A stretch of 10,819 nucleotides of DNA, taken from NCBI GenBank assembly GCA_046760105.1, contig JBHIDJ010000102.1, positions 1 to 10,819 of the forward strand. Direction: 5' to 3'. The notes below the pieces were generated by a model that searched no databases, was not told where the DNA came from, and saw nothing but the letters and a program-made list of their open reading frames with translations. Below are positions 1 to 6,467 of this stretch, piece by piece. The DNA comes from JBHIDJ01 sp046760105 (GTDB lineage: Bacteria > Pseudomonadota > Gammaproteobacteria > Acidiferrobacterales > SPGG2). The position numbers were made by a program, and so were the translations under genes. The number at the start of each line of letters is the position of its first letter. The stretch's first letter is position 1.

Positions 1-28
1 CTGCTCTAACCAACTGAGCTACAGGCCC
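1..28 (-). tRNA. tRNA gene, 5' part only (probably tRNA-Ile2, CAU anticodon), cut by window edge
   Basis: Read on the minus strand, the acceptor 5' strand GGGCCTG is followed by TA (positions 8-9) and a canonical D-arm, TAGCTCAGTTGGTTAGAGC, then AG. The anticodon, T-arm and 3' end lie outside the window. The AGAGCAG run resembles the minor isoleucine tRNA (CAU, lysidine-modified) more than tRNA-Ile-GAU, which usually has AGAGCGC there. A minor Ile tRNA gene beside rpoD is also known in other gammaproteobacteria. The tRNA class is clear; the isotype is an inference. Confidence 0.85.
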
Positions 29-40
29 GCAGGGCCATCT

Positions 41-1876
41 TTACGAGTCAATAAAGCTGCGCAGGTGATCAGAACGGGCGGGGTGGCGCAGCTTGCGAAG
101 CGCTTTAGCCTCGATCTGACGTATGCGCTCGCGTGTGACGTCGAACTGCTTGCCAACCTCTTCCAAGGTGTGATCGGTGTTCATGCCAATACCGAAGCGC
201 ATGCGCAACACCTTGGCCTCACGCGGTGTCAACGTTGACAAGATCTCGGCGGTCGCCCCTTTGAGTCCCGCACCGGTCGCGGCGTCGGGTGGCGCGACGG
301 TATTCGCATCTTCGACGAAGTCGCCCAGGTGCGAATCTTCATCGTCGCCAATCGGCGTCTCCATGGAGATCGGTTCTTTAGCGATCTTAAGGACCTTACG
401 GATCTTGTCCTCGGACATGTCCATGCGTTGCGCCAACTCCTCCGGCGTCGCTTCGCGTCCCATCTCCTGCAGCATCTCACGCGATATCCGGTTCAGCTTG
501 TTGATGGTCTCAATCATGTGCACCGGGATGCGAATGGTGCGGGCCTGATCCGCGATCGAACGGGTAATCGCCTGGCGGATCCACCAGGTCGCATACGTGG
601 AGAACTTGTACCCACGTCGGTATTCAAACTTGTCCACCGCCTTCATCAAGCCAATGTTGCCCTCTTGGATCAGGTCCAGGAACTGCAAACCGCGATTCGT
701 GTACTTCTTGGCGATGGAAATGACCAATCGCAGGTTGGCCTCGACCATCTCCTTTTTGGCGCGGCGCGCCTTCGCTTCGCCGATAGACATCCGGCGATTC
801 ACCTCTTTCAGCTGCTGGATGGGCATCCCGGCACGCATCTCGATGGCCGCCAATCTTAGTTGCGAGCCGTAAATCACATCCAAGTGCTTTTCGATCACGT
901 CGCGATCGGCGTCGCCGGAGCGCACAATGCTCTTCACCCAGCGCTTGTTAGTGCTGTTGTTCGGAAAACTCTTGATGAAGTTCTTGCGCGGCATGCGTGC
1001 CTTGCCGACACAGATCTCCATAATGACTCGTTCCTGCTCACGTGCCAGCTCCACGAGCAAACGCACCTGGTACACCAGATGATTGATCTGTTTGGAGACA
1101 AACTTTACTTGCAAGAACTCATCGATCAGTTTCTTGCGCACGCGCCCTGCCTCGGGACTGTCGTAGCCCTTCTTGCCTATGGTCTTGGTCAGATTCGCGT
1201 GCAGCTTGCGGATGCGCGCAAATCGCTCCAACGCCTCCGCGCGCATTGCGCCCATATCCTCCTCTGCGTCATCGTCGGCATCATCGTCGCCATGGTTCTC
1301 GGTCACGGGCACCGGGCCACTGTTGATTTGTGGGATCGGCTCGTCCACGGCATTCGGATCGACGAAGCCGGCGATCAGGTCTGACAGACGCAGCTGCTCG
1401 TTCTCGCAGAGCTCCACCAGCCGGAGCAGTTCCGTTATGGCAGCCGGGCAGGCGGCAATGGCCTCGGTCGTCTGACGAATGCCGTCCTCGATGCGCTTAG
1501 CGAGCTCAATCTCCCCTTCGCGCGTCAGTAGCTCCACGGTGCCCATCTCCCGCATGTACATACGCACCGGGTCGGTGGTCCGCCCGAACTCGCTGTCAAC
1601 AGCGGATACGAGCACCTGCTCCGCCTCCTCGGCGACCTCCTCATCGTCTTCCGACGTTACCGCCTCTGTCTTCAGGAGCAGTGCATCCGGGTCTGGGGGG
1701 TTGTCGTAGACGTCTATCCCCATGTCGTTGATCATGTTCACGACTGCTTCGATCTGGTCAGTATCGTGAACGTCCTCTGGGAGGTGGTCGTTGATTTCTC
1801 GGTAGGTGAGAAAACCCTGTTCTTTGCCCTGGATTATGAGTTTTCTGAGTTGGGAGCGTTGGGTCTCTTGATCCAT
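41..1876 (-). CDS. rpoD: RNA polymerase primary sigma factor RpoD (sigma 70)
   Basis: Primary (housekeeping) sigma factor, which directs RNA polymerase to -35/-10 promoters. The 611-residue product is almost the same length as E. coli RpoD (613). Visible parts in order: an acidic N-terminal region 1.1; region 1.2 at about 102-125 (DPVRMYMREMG); the non-conserved insert with an acidic run at about 197-207; region 2 at about 376-446, with the -10 recognition/melting stretch (YKFSTYATWWIRQAI); region 3.0-3.2, including the finger at about 511-523 (DDEDSHLGDFVED); and region 4.2 at about 569-600, with the -35-binding helix-turn-helix (TRERIRQIEAKALRKLRHP). The start MDQE matches the family N-terminus. 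No clear Shine-Dalgarno precedes it. It is the last protein gene of the rpsU-yqeY-dnaG-rpoD operon, 91 bases after dnaG, and a TATAAT in that gap may give it its own promoter. No truncation or missing motif is seen. Confidence 0.99.
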   Translation of the reverse strand: MDQETQRSQLRKLIIQGKEQGFLTYREINDHLPEDVHDTDQIEAVVNMINDMGIDVYDNPPDPDALLLKTEAVTSEDDEEVAEEAEQVLVSAVDSEFGRTTDPVRMYMREMGTVELLTREGEIELAKRIEDGIRQTTEAIAACPAAITELLRLVELCENEQLRLSDLIAGFVDPNAVDEPIPQINSGPVPVTENHGDDDADDDAEEDMGAMRAEALERFARIRKLHANLTKTIGKKGYDSPEAGRVRKKLIDEFLQVKFVSKQINHLVYQVRLLVELAREQERVIMEICVGKARMPRKNFIKSFPNNSTNKRWVKSIVRSGDADRDVIEKHLDVIYGSQLRLAAIEMRAGMPIQQLKEVNRRMSIGEAKARRAKKEMVEANLRLVISIAKKYTNRGLQFLDLIQEGNIGLMKAVDKFEYRRGYKFSTYATWWIRQAITRSIADQARTIRIPVHMIETINKLNRISREMLQEMGREATPEELAQRMDMSEDKIRKVLKIAKEPISMETPIGDDEDSHLGDFVEDANTVAPPDAATGAGLKGATAEILSTLTPREAKVLRMRFGIGMNTDHTLEEVGKQFDVTRERIRQIEAKALRKLRHPARSDHLRSFIDS

Positions 1877-1934
1877 GCGTGTCTAGTCCGAAGTCGGAAT
1901 TGGGTTTGCGGTCGGAAATTGCAGAGAACTGTAA

Positions 1935-1940
1935 ATTATA
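1935..1940 (-). promoter_or_regulatory. Candidate -10 box of an rpoD-proximal promoter
   Basis: A perfect TATAAT reads on the minus strand in the 91-base dnaG-rpoD gap, about 58 bases before the rpoD start. No good -35 hexamer lies at 16-18 bases; the best T-rich match (TTGTTT) is 20 bases upstream, and there is no extended -10 TG. A separate rpoD promoter is known in other rpsU-dnaG-rpoD operons, which makes this plausible, but the call rests on a single box. Confidence 0.4.
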
Positions 1941-1967
1941 GCTTAAAATGGGTGTCGCCCAAACAAC

Positions 1968-3752
1968 TTAGGCCGTGGGCTCGACCTCGTCGACGTTGCG
2001 TTTCTGCGCCAACAACTGGCTCAATTCGGCCCTTTCCGCCTGATTCAATCCCTCAGCCCGTTCCTTGCTCAAGAGCGTGTCGGTCCGTTGATCCTGGGCA
2101 GCCCGGCGCAACTGCGCGAGCACACCGTCCAATTCGGCCGCAACATCATGCTCCAGCATAGGATGGTCCCAAACCACCAGCTTCTCAACATGGGGATGAT
2201 AATCGCTCTCGCGAAACCGTTCGATGAGGGCCGCCGTATTCAGACCTGGCTCGGCATGGAGCAGCGCAATCAGGTCCAGTAGAAAGGGTACGCCGGGCAT
2301 CTCGAGCGTGGCGAGCGCATCTGGCTTCTTCACGCGTCTCGCCAGACCCGGGTGTTGCAGCAGCATGGCTACCGCTTGGCGCACCAACGAGGGTGGTTTG
2401 GGTGGTTCGCCCAAGCCTGCCGCGGGACGGGTACCACGCTGCACCGGCGCTGAAGGTGCCGCCTTAAGCACAAGTCGCGCCAATCTTTCGGGGCTCAGTC
2501 CGCTAAGATCGGCTAGTCGCTGCAACATCATCTGTCGCAATACACCAGGCGGTACCTTAGACAGCAACGGCCCCGCCAGTTCGGCCAAACGTGCGCGCCC
2601 GTCGAGCCGCTTGAGATCGGCGCGTTTCTGCAAGGTCTGGAATAGGAAGTCGGGCAGCGGCATGGCTTTCGCCTGACGCGCCAGGAATGCGTCGCGACCC
2701 TCCTTGCGAACGAGGGAGTCCGGGTCCTCTCCCTCAGGCAAGAACAGGAAACTGATTTGGCGACCATCCTGCAGGGTTGGCAGCGCGTTTTCGAGCGCAC
2801 GCCATGCGGCTTCACGGCCGGCACGGTCGCCATCGAAACAGAAGATCACATCTGACGTAAATCGAAAAAGCCGCTGCAGATGATCATGCGTGGTCGCCGT
2901 TCCAAGTGTGGCGACCGCAAACTCGATCCCGAACTGCGCGAGCGCGACAACATCCATATAACCCTCGACCACCAGCGCGCGCTGTTCACGGCGAATCCCG
3001 TCCCGCGCCAGGTAAAGGCCGTACATCTCGCGACCTTTGTGAAACAACGGCGTTTCGGGCGAGTTCAGATACTTCGGCTCAGCATCATCAAGCGCGCGGC
3101 CGCCGAATCCGACGACGCGACCCCGATAGTCATGGATGGGGAACACGATACGATTACGCAGCCGATCGTAGTAACCACTCGCCTTGCGCGCTACCAATCC
3201 CGCCTGCAGCAGGGCGTTGTGGCTCGTTTCGTCTACACCGAGCGCCTGCACCAGATTGTCCCAGCCTTCGGGGGCGTATCCGAGCCCGAAGTGGGCCGCG
3301 ATGTCGCCACTCAGACCTCGGCCCTTCAAATAATCAACGGCACGGTGGGCCTGCGGATGCTCCCGCAGCTGACGCCGATAATAGTGATCGGCTTGTTGTA
3401 ACATATCGAGCAGACCTTGGTCGGTGCGCCTCGCCTCACCCGGCTCGTGCAGCTCCTTCGGTACTGGCATACCCATCCGGCCGGCGAGCTCTTCGATCGC
3501 CTCGGGGAAACTCATATGCTCATATTCCATGAGAAAACTGATGGCGGAGCCATGCGCCCCGCAACCGAAGCAATGGTAGAACTGTTTATCTGGACTGACG
3601 GTAAATGAAGGTGTCTTTTCTTCGTGGAACGGGCAACGGGCTTTGTAGTCTTTGCCGGCCTTGGTCAACGGCACGCGCGTATCAATCACGTCCACAATGT
3701 CAGCGCGCATGAGGAGCTCGTCGATAAATGCCTGAGGGATCCTTCCGGCCAT
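1968..3752 (-). CDS. dnaG: DNA primase DnaG
   Basis: Synthesises the RNA primers for leading-strand initiation and Okazaki fragments, working with the DnaB helicase. The product has 594 residues (E. coli 581). Domains in order: an N-terminal CHC2 zinc-binding domain with C40, H43, C61 and C64 (RCPFHEEKTPSF ... HCFGCG); the catalytic core, with a TOPRIM fold showing the conserved glutamate E263 in VVEGYMD, the DGDRAGR motif at 307-313 (D307, D309) and GEDPD at 341-345; then a Pro/Ala-rich linker at about 435-460 and a C-terminal helicase-binding domain from about 460. All the metal-binding residues I would expect are present. The start MAGRIPQ.FID matches the family, but no Shine-Dalgarno is visible upstream. 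It lies 107 bases after yqeY, across a gap holding a strong hairpin, and 91 bases before rpoD. Confidence 0.99.
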   Translation of the reverse strand: MAGRIPQAFIDELLMRADIVDVIDTRVPLTKAGKDYKARCPFHEEKTPSFTVSPDKQFYHCFGCGAHGSAISFLMEYEHMSFPEAIEELAGRMGMPVPKELHEPGEARRTDQGLLDMLQQADHYYRRQLREHPQAHRAVDYLKGRGLSGDIAAHFGLGYAPEGWDNLVQALGVDETSHNALLQAGLVARKASGYYDRLRNRIVFPIHDYRGRVVGFGGRALDDAEPKYLNSPETPLFHKGREMYGLYLARDGIRREQRALVVEGYMDVVALAQFGIEFAVATLGTATTHDHLQRLFRFTSDVIFCFDGDRAGREAAWRALENALPTLQDGRQISFLFLPEGEDPDSLVRKEGRDAFLARQAKAMPLPDFLFQTLQKRADLKRLDGRARLAELAGPLLSKVPPGVLRQMMLQRLADLSGLSPERLARLVLKAAPSAPVQRGTRPAAGLGEPPKPPSLVRQAVAMLLQHPGLARRVKKPDALATLEMPGVPFLLDLIALLHAEPGLNTAALIERFRESDYHPHVEKLVVWDHPMLEHDVAAELDGVLAQLRRAAQDQRTDTLLSKERAEGLNQAERAELSQLLAQKRNVDEVEPTA

Positions 3753-3773
3753 GGAGCGGTATTTTAACAGGCG

Positions 3774-3794
3774 GGAGTCTGGAGTCCGGAGCCC
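3774..3794. repeat. Degenerate heptamer tandem repeat (3 units) in the yqeY-dnaG gap
   Basis: Three back-to-back 7-base units are seen on the plus strand: GGAGTCT, GGAGTCC, GGAGCCC. The next seven bases (GTAGATT) still resemble the unit loosely. Read on the other strand the core is GACTCC, close to the GACTCGT-type units found after the methyltransferase gene at the right end. It lies between the dnaG start and the hairpin, within the predicted leader of the dnaG part of the transcript. Function unknown. Confidence 0.5.
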
Positions 3795-3817
3795 GTAGAT
3801 TAGGGTCTACTTTTGAG

Positions 3818-3854
3818 CCGCGGCAGCTGCCGTTATCAGGCAGCTGCTGTGCGG
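3818..3854 (-). promoter_or_regulatory. Strong hairpin in the yqeY-dnaG intergenic region
   Basis: A perfect 9-bp stem, GCAGCTGCC (3823-3831) with GGCAGCTGC (3839-3847), encloses a 7-base loop. It is extended by CCGC (3818-3821) pairing with GCGG (3851-3854) across a small internal loop. In the transcript it begins 5 bases after the yqeY stop codon. No T tract follows on either strand, so it is not a standard intrinsic terminator. In E. coli a partial terminator sits between rpsU and dnaG and reduces primase expression relative to S21; this hairpin is in the equivalent place and may act as an attenuator, a processing site or a 3'-end stabiliser. That role is an inference. Confidence 0.55.
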
Positions 3855-3859
3855 ATTGA

Positions 3860-4309
3860 CTAGCCAGCGCTGAGCCTCGCTTTGACTTTGCCGCTCACTT
3901 TCCCCATGTCTGCGCGGCCTTGAACCTTGGGCTTCAGCACACCCATGACTCTGCCCATGTCTTTCGTCGACGCGGCACCGGTCTCTGCCACCACGTCGGC
4001 GATCAGCGCATCGAGCTCTGCGTCCGCCAACTGCTCAGGCAAATACGCTTGCCACACGGCGATATCACGATTCTCTTTGGCGACCAGGTCCTCGCGGCCA
4101 CCTTTGCTGAACTGTTCGACGGCATCCCGGCTCTGCTTGATCAGTTTTTCCGCCACGAGAGCGACCGTAGCGTCATCGAGCGTCGTGCGCTCATCCAGCT
4201 CGCGGCGCTGAATCGCGGCCTGCAACAGACGAATTGCGCCCAGACGATCTCGGTCCTTGGCGCGCAACGCGTCCTTCATGTCCTGGCTAATCCTGTCCTT
4301 CAGGCTCAC
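3860..4309 (-). CDS. yqeY: GatB/YqeY domain protein
   Basis: A 149-residue stand-alone YqeY-domain protein. The domain is related to the C-terminal tRNA-binding part of the GatB subunit of Glu/Asp-tRNA amidotransferase, but the function of single-domain YqeY is not established. Visible family features are the N-terminal MSLKDRI..DMK..LRAKD..RL..IRLL helix, a central helical half with LIKQSRDAVEQF, the AYLPEQL segment, and the C-terminal tail KDMGRVMGVLKPKVQGRADM. The start codon is GTG at 4307-4309, chosen because MSLKD matches the family N-terminus; an internal ATG ten codons later would remove conserved residues. No Shine-Dalgarno is visible. It begins 28 bases after the rpsU stop and is surely co-transcribed with it. 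Its place between rpsU and dnaG is typical of Pseudomonas-like gammaproteobacteria. Confidence 0.95.
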   Translation of the reverse strand: MSLKDRISQDMKDALRAKDRDRLGAIRLLQAAIQRRELDERTTLDDATVALVAEKLIKQSRDAVEQFSKGGREDLVAKENRDIAVWQAYLPEQLADAELDALIADVVAETGAASTKDMGRVMGVLKPKVQGRADMGKVSGKVKARLSAG

Positions 4310-4337
4310 GGACCAACTGGGAAAGAGTGTGGAAGCG

Positions 4338-4553
4338 CTAGTATCTGCGTGTGGTGCGCTGGGCCATGCGATAAAGCTTTTTCAGCTCCCGCTTCCTTGC
4401 GGCGGCGGCCTTGCGCTTACGAACTGAGGTGGGTTTTTCGTAGTACTCGCGCCGGCGCATCTCAGAGAAGATCCCTGCCTTCTCGCATGAACGGCGGAAC
4501 CGGCGCAGTGCAAGTTCGAACGGTTCGTTGTCCTTCACCCGAATCGATGGCAT
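4338..4553 (-). CDS. rpsU: 30S ribosomal protein bS21
   Basis: Small ribosomal subunit protein located near the anti-Shine-Dalgarno end of 16S rRNA, needed for normal initiation on natural mRNAs. The 71-residue length equals that of E. coli S21. Recognisable segments are the N-terminal MPSIRVKDNEPFELALRRF, then RSCEKAGIFSEMRRREYYEKP, and a basic Lys/Arg-rich C-terminal tail ending RTTRRY. The start ATG has a good Shine-Dalgarno, one of very few in this window. It is the first gene of the rpsU-yqeY-dnaG-rpoD operon and diverges from tsaD, with about 150 bases between the two start codons. No frameshift or missing part is seen. Confidence 0.98.
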   Translation of the reverse strand: MPSIRVKDNEPFELALRRFRRSCEKAGIFSEMRRREYYEKPTSVRKRKAAAARKRELKKLYRMAQRTTRRY

Positions 4554-4562
4554 ATATGCGTG

Positions 4563-4572
4563 CTCACCTTCT
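4563..4572 (-). promoter_or_regulatory. Ribosome binding site of rpsU
   Basis: On the minus strand AGAAGGTGAG lies 9 bases before the rpsU ATG and complements the 16S rRNA 3' end well (AAGGTGA). It stands out because most other genes here lack such a match. Confidence 0.6.
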
Positions 4573-4607
4573 CTCGCTGACAGTCCAAAATAGCGTTAAT
4601 TTAAGGG

Positions 4608-4637
4608 TTTACCCCGCGAAGCGCGCGATTCTATAGA
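4608..4637 (+). promoter_or_regulatory. Candidate tsaD promoter
   Basis: On the plus strand TTTACC (4608-4613, 4 of 6 matches to the -35 consensus) is separated by 18 bases from TATAGA (4632-4637, 4 of 6 matches to -10). Transcription would start near 4645, giving a leader of about 60 bases before the tsaD ATG. The match is modest. A convincing rpsU promoter on the other strand was not found in this gap. Confidence 0.35.
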
Positions 4638-4703
4638 TTTGGAGCGTCTTTGTACACCCGGCCAGCGCTTGCCCGGCGCCTCGCATCTTCACAGAATAGA
4701 CCC

Positions 4704-5720
4704 ATGCGCGTGCTTGGGCTAGAAACCTCCTGCGATGATACCGGTGTGGCCATCTACGACTCGCGCCGCGGCCTGCTGGCAAACCGCCTGTTTTCGCAGG
4801 ATTTAATTCACAGCGAATACGGGGGCATCGTGCCGGAACTCGCGTCCCGCGACCACGTGCGCAAGGTATTGCCGCTGGTGAAGACGGTCATGGCGCACGC
4901 GAACACCCAACCGGGCGAGATCGCTGGTATCGCCTATACAGCGGGTCCTGGGCTCGCGGGGGCGTTGTTGGTCGGGGCTGCCATCGGCCGGGCGCTGGCG
5001 TTCGCCTGGCAGGTTCCGGCACTCGGCATCCATCACATGGAAGGTCACCTGCTGTCGCCGATGCTCGAGCCCGACCCGCCGACGTTCCCATTCCTGGCGC
5101 TGTTGGTGTCCGGTGGCCACACGCTGCTGGCGGACATACGGGGGATTGGTGAGTATACGATGCTGGGCGAGTCGCTGGACGATGCGGTGGGCGAGGCGTT
5201 TGACAAAACCGCCAAGCTGCTGGGGCTGGGATACCCGGGCGGCCCCGCCATCGCCGAGGCAGCAGAAGGCGGGTCAGCGGGAAAGTTTCATTTTCCCCGC
5301 CCGATGACGGAGAAACCTGGCTTGGATTTCAGTTTCAGTGGCTTGAAAACCGCAGTCGTAAATACAACACAGCGCTGCCAACTCGATAGCCAGACCATTG
5401 CCGACATCGCCCACGCGTTCCAACAGGCCGCCATCGACACTCTTGTAATCAAGTGTAAGCGCGCGCTGGAACAGACGGGACATCAGCGATTGGTGGTAGC
5501 TGGCGGGGTGAGCGCAAACCGTTTACTGCGAAAAAACATGCTCGACATGGCGCTCGCACGCCACGTCAACGTTTACTATCCACGCCCCGAGTTCTCCACC
5601 GACAATGGCGCAATGATCGCCTATGCTGGGTGGCTACGCCTTGCCGCCGGCCAACACGATGACCTTGCCTTCACCGCGCACCCGCGTTGGGAAATCGACA
5701 GCCTCCCCAAGCTAAGATAG
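4704..5720 (+). CDS. tsaD: tRNA N6-adenosine threonylcarbamoyltransferase TsaD
   Basis: Transfers the threonylcarbamoyl group to A37 of ANN-decoding tRNAs (t6A), working with TsaB and TsaE; the carbamoyl-adenylate comes from TsaC. The 338-residue product from the ATG at 4704 matches the usual length (E. coli 337). Visible features are the N-terminal MRVLGLETSCDDTG phosphate-binding segment, the metal-binding pair H111 and H115 in HHMEGH, LLVSGGHT at about 133-140, LDFSFSGLKT at about 207-216, AGGVSANR at about 266-273, and D300 in TDNGAMIAYAG, the third metal ligand. An upstream in-frame TTG at 4650 would add 18 residues with no family similarity, so the ATG is preferred. No clear Shine-Dalgarno is visible. 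It diverges from rpsU, a common gammaproteobacterial arrangement; the operon's distal tRNA is of a class that TsaD substrates include (ANN decoding). Confidence 0.98.
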   Translation: MRVLGLETSCDDTGVAIYDSRRGLLANRLFSQDLIHSEYGGIVPELASRDHVRKVLPLVKTVMAHANTQPGEIAGIAYTAGPGLAGALLVGAAIGRALAFAWQVPALGIHHMEGHLLSPMLEPDPPTFPFLALLVSGGHTLLADIRGIGEYTMLGESLDDAVGEAFDKTAKLLGLGYPGGPAIAEAAEGGSAGKFHFPRPMTEKPGLDFSFSGLKTAVVNTTQRCQLDSQTIADIAHAFQQAAIDTLVIKCKRALEQTGHQRLVVAGGVSANRLLRKNMLDMALARHVNVYYPRPEFSTDNGAMIAYAGWLRLAAGQHDDLAFTAHPRWEIDSLPKLR

Positions 5721-5754
5721 CGCGGTGTGATCCGTTCTTTCCCGGTACCGATGA

Positions 5755-5762
5755 TATAAAAT
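5755..5762 (+). promoter_or_regulatory. Weak candidate -10 region before the NUDIX gene
   Basis: TATAAAAT on the plus strand, about 85 bases before the NUDIX start codon, is the only AT-rich box in the 127-base gap after tsaD. No reasonable -35 sequence is found at the right distance. The gap also holds a 10-base palindrome GCCTTAAGGC (5766-5775). The gap suggests separate transcription of the NUDIX gene, but this is weak evidence. Confidence 0.25.
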
Positions 5763-5847
5763 GGTGCCTTAAGGCCAGTCCCGCAAGCAGGACCTTCCCT
5801 AAGTTTCCGAAAGCGGCGGTCCCATTAGGTTACACGAGTCCGTATCC

Positions 5848-6429
5848 ATGAAATTTTGCAGCAATTGCGGCGCTGCCGTAACGCTGCGCGTTCCGCGCGG
5901 TGATACGCTGCCCCGTTACGTCTGTGACACGTGTAAAACTATCCATTACCAGAATCCGAAGATCGTTGTCGGCTGCATCCCGCAGTGGGACGACAAGATC
6001 TTGCTTTGCCGCCGCGCGATCGAGCCTCGGCTCGGTTTATGGACCCTCCCTGCGGGCTTCATGGAGAAAGGCGAAACGACGGTGCAGGCGGCGGTGCGTG
6101 AAACACTGGAAGAGGCGGGCGCAAGAGTCGAGATTGCTGCGCTTTATACGCTGTTCAACCTACCGCACATCGATCAAGTCTACCTTTTCTACCGCAGCCG
6201 TCTAATTGATCTCGACTACACGCCAGGCAGTGAGAGTCTCGAAGTCGAGCTCTTCAGCGAACAAGAAGTTCCCTGGGATCAACTGGCTTTTCGCGTCATC
6301 CACGAAACCCTGAAATTGTACTTCAAGGACCAGCTGGCTGGACAATATCGCACCCACATGGGCGACATTGTTCGCACACCTGGAAGCGCGGCCTCCTATC
6401 AGGTAAGCGTAATGACGGAAGAGGATTAA
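5848..6429 (+). CDS. Zinc-ribbon NUDIX hydrolase, FAD-pyrophosphatase (NUDX23-like) type
   Basis: A NUDIX pyrophosphohydrolase of 193 residues with an N-terminal four-cysteine zinc ribbon (C4, C7, C26, C29). The NUDIX box is complete: G70, E76, then R84-E85-x2-E88-E89-x-G91, the metal-binding and catalytic set. Segments such as YQNPKIVVGCI, GLWTLPAGFMEKGE and PGSESLEVELF closely resemble plant NUDX23, described as an FAD pyrophosphatase (FAD to FMN plus AMP). Bacterial relatives are usually named ADP-ribose pyrophosphatases, so the true substrate is open. No signal peptide, so probably cytoplasmic. The start is the only ATG next to the zinc ribbon, but it has no Shine-Dalgarno. It stands 127 bases after tsaD, same strand, and converges on the thioredoxin-like gene with 38 bases between stops. 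Nothing nearby hints at its substrate. Confidence 0.93.
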   Translation: MKFCSNCGAAVTLRVPRGDTLPRYVCDTCKTIHYQNPKIVVGCIPQWDDKILLCRRAIEPRLGLWTLPAGFMEKGETTVQAAVRETLEEAGARVEIAALYTLFNLPHIDQVYLFYRSRLIDLDYTPGSESLEVELFSEQEVPWDQLAFRVIHETLKLYFKDQLAGQYRTHMGDIVRTPGSAASYQVSVMTEED

Positions 6430-6467
6430 GATGTGAGGTCCAGACTGGCTGCCATTTGCGCGTTTGA

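Noticed and set aside
329..1384. Two consecutive open frames of about 175 codons on the plus strand
   Set aside because: They lie entirely antisense to conserved rpoD codons, show no recognisable domain, and are explained by the GC-biased codon use of rpoD.
3920..4636. Open frame of 238 codons on the plus strand
   Set aside because: It runs antisense through both yqeY and rpsU and into the divergent promoter gap; both minus-strand genes are clearly real, so this is a shadow.
4631..4638. TCTATAGA-type palindrome as an operator shared by rpsU and tsaD
   Set aside because: An 8-base palindrome is expected by chance at this scale and its centre is better explained as the tsaD -10 box.
4650..4703. 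Upstream TTG start giving TsaD 18 extra residues
   Set aside because: TsaD proteins begin at MRVLGLETS; the extra residues have no family similarity and would begin close to the predicted transcription start.
5766..5775. GCCTTAAGGC palindrome as a terminator of tsaD or an operator
   Set aside because: Too short to form a stable hairpin with a loop, with no T tract, and no second copy seen.
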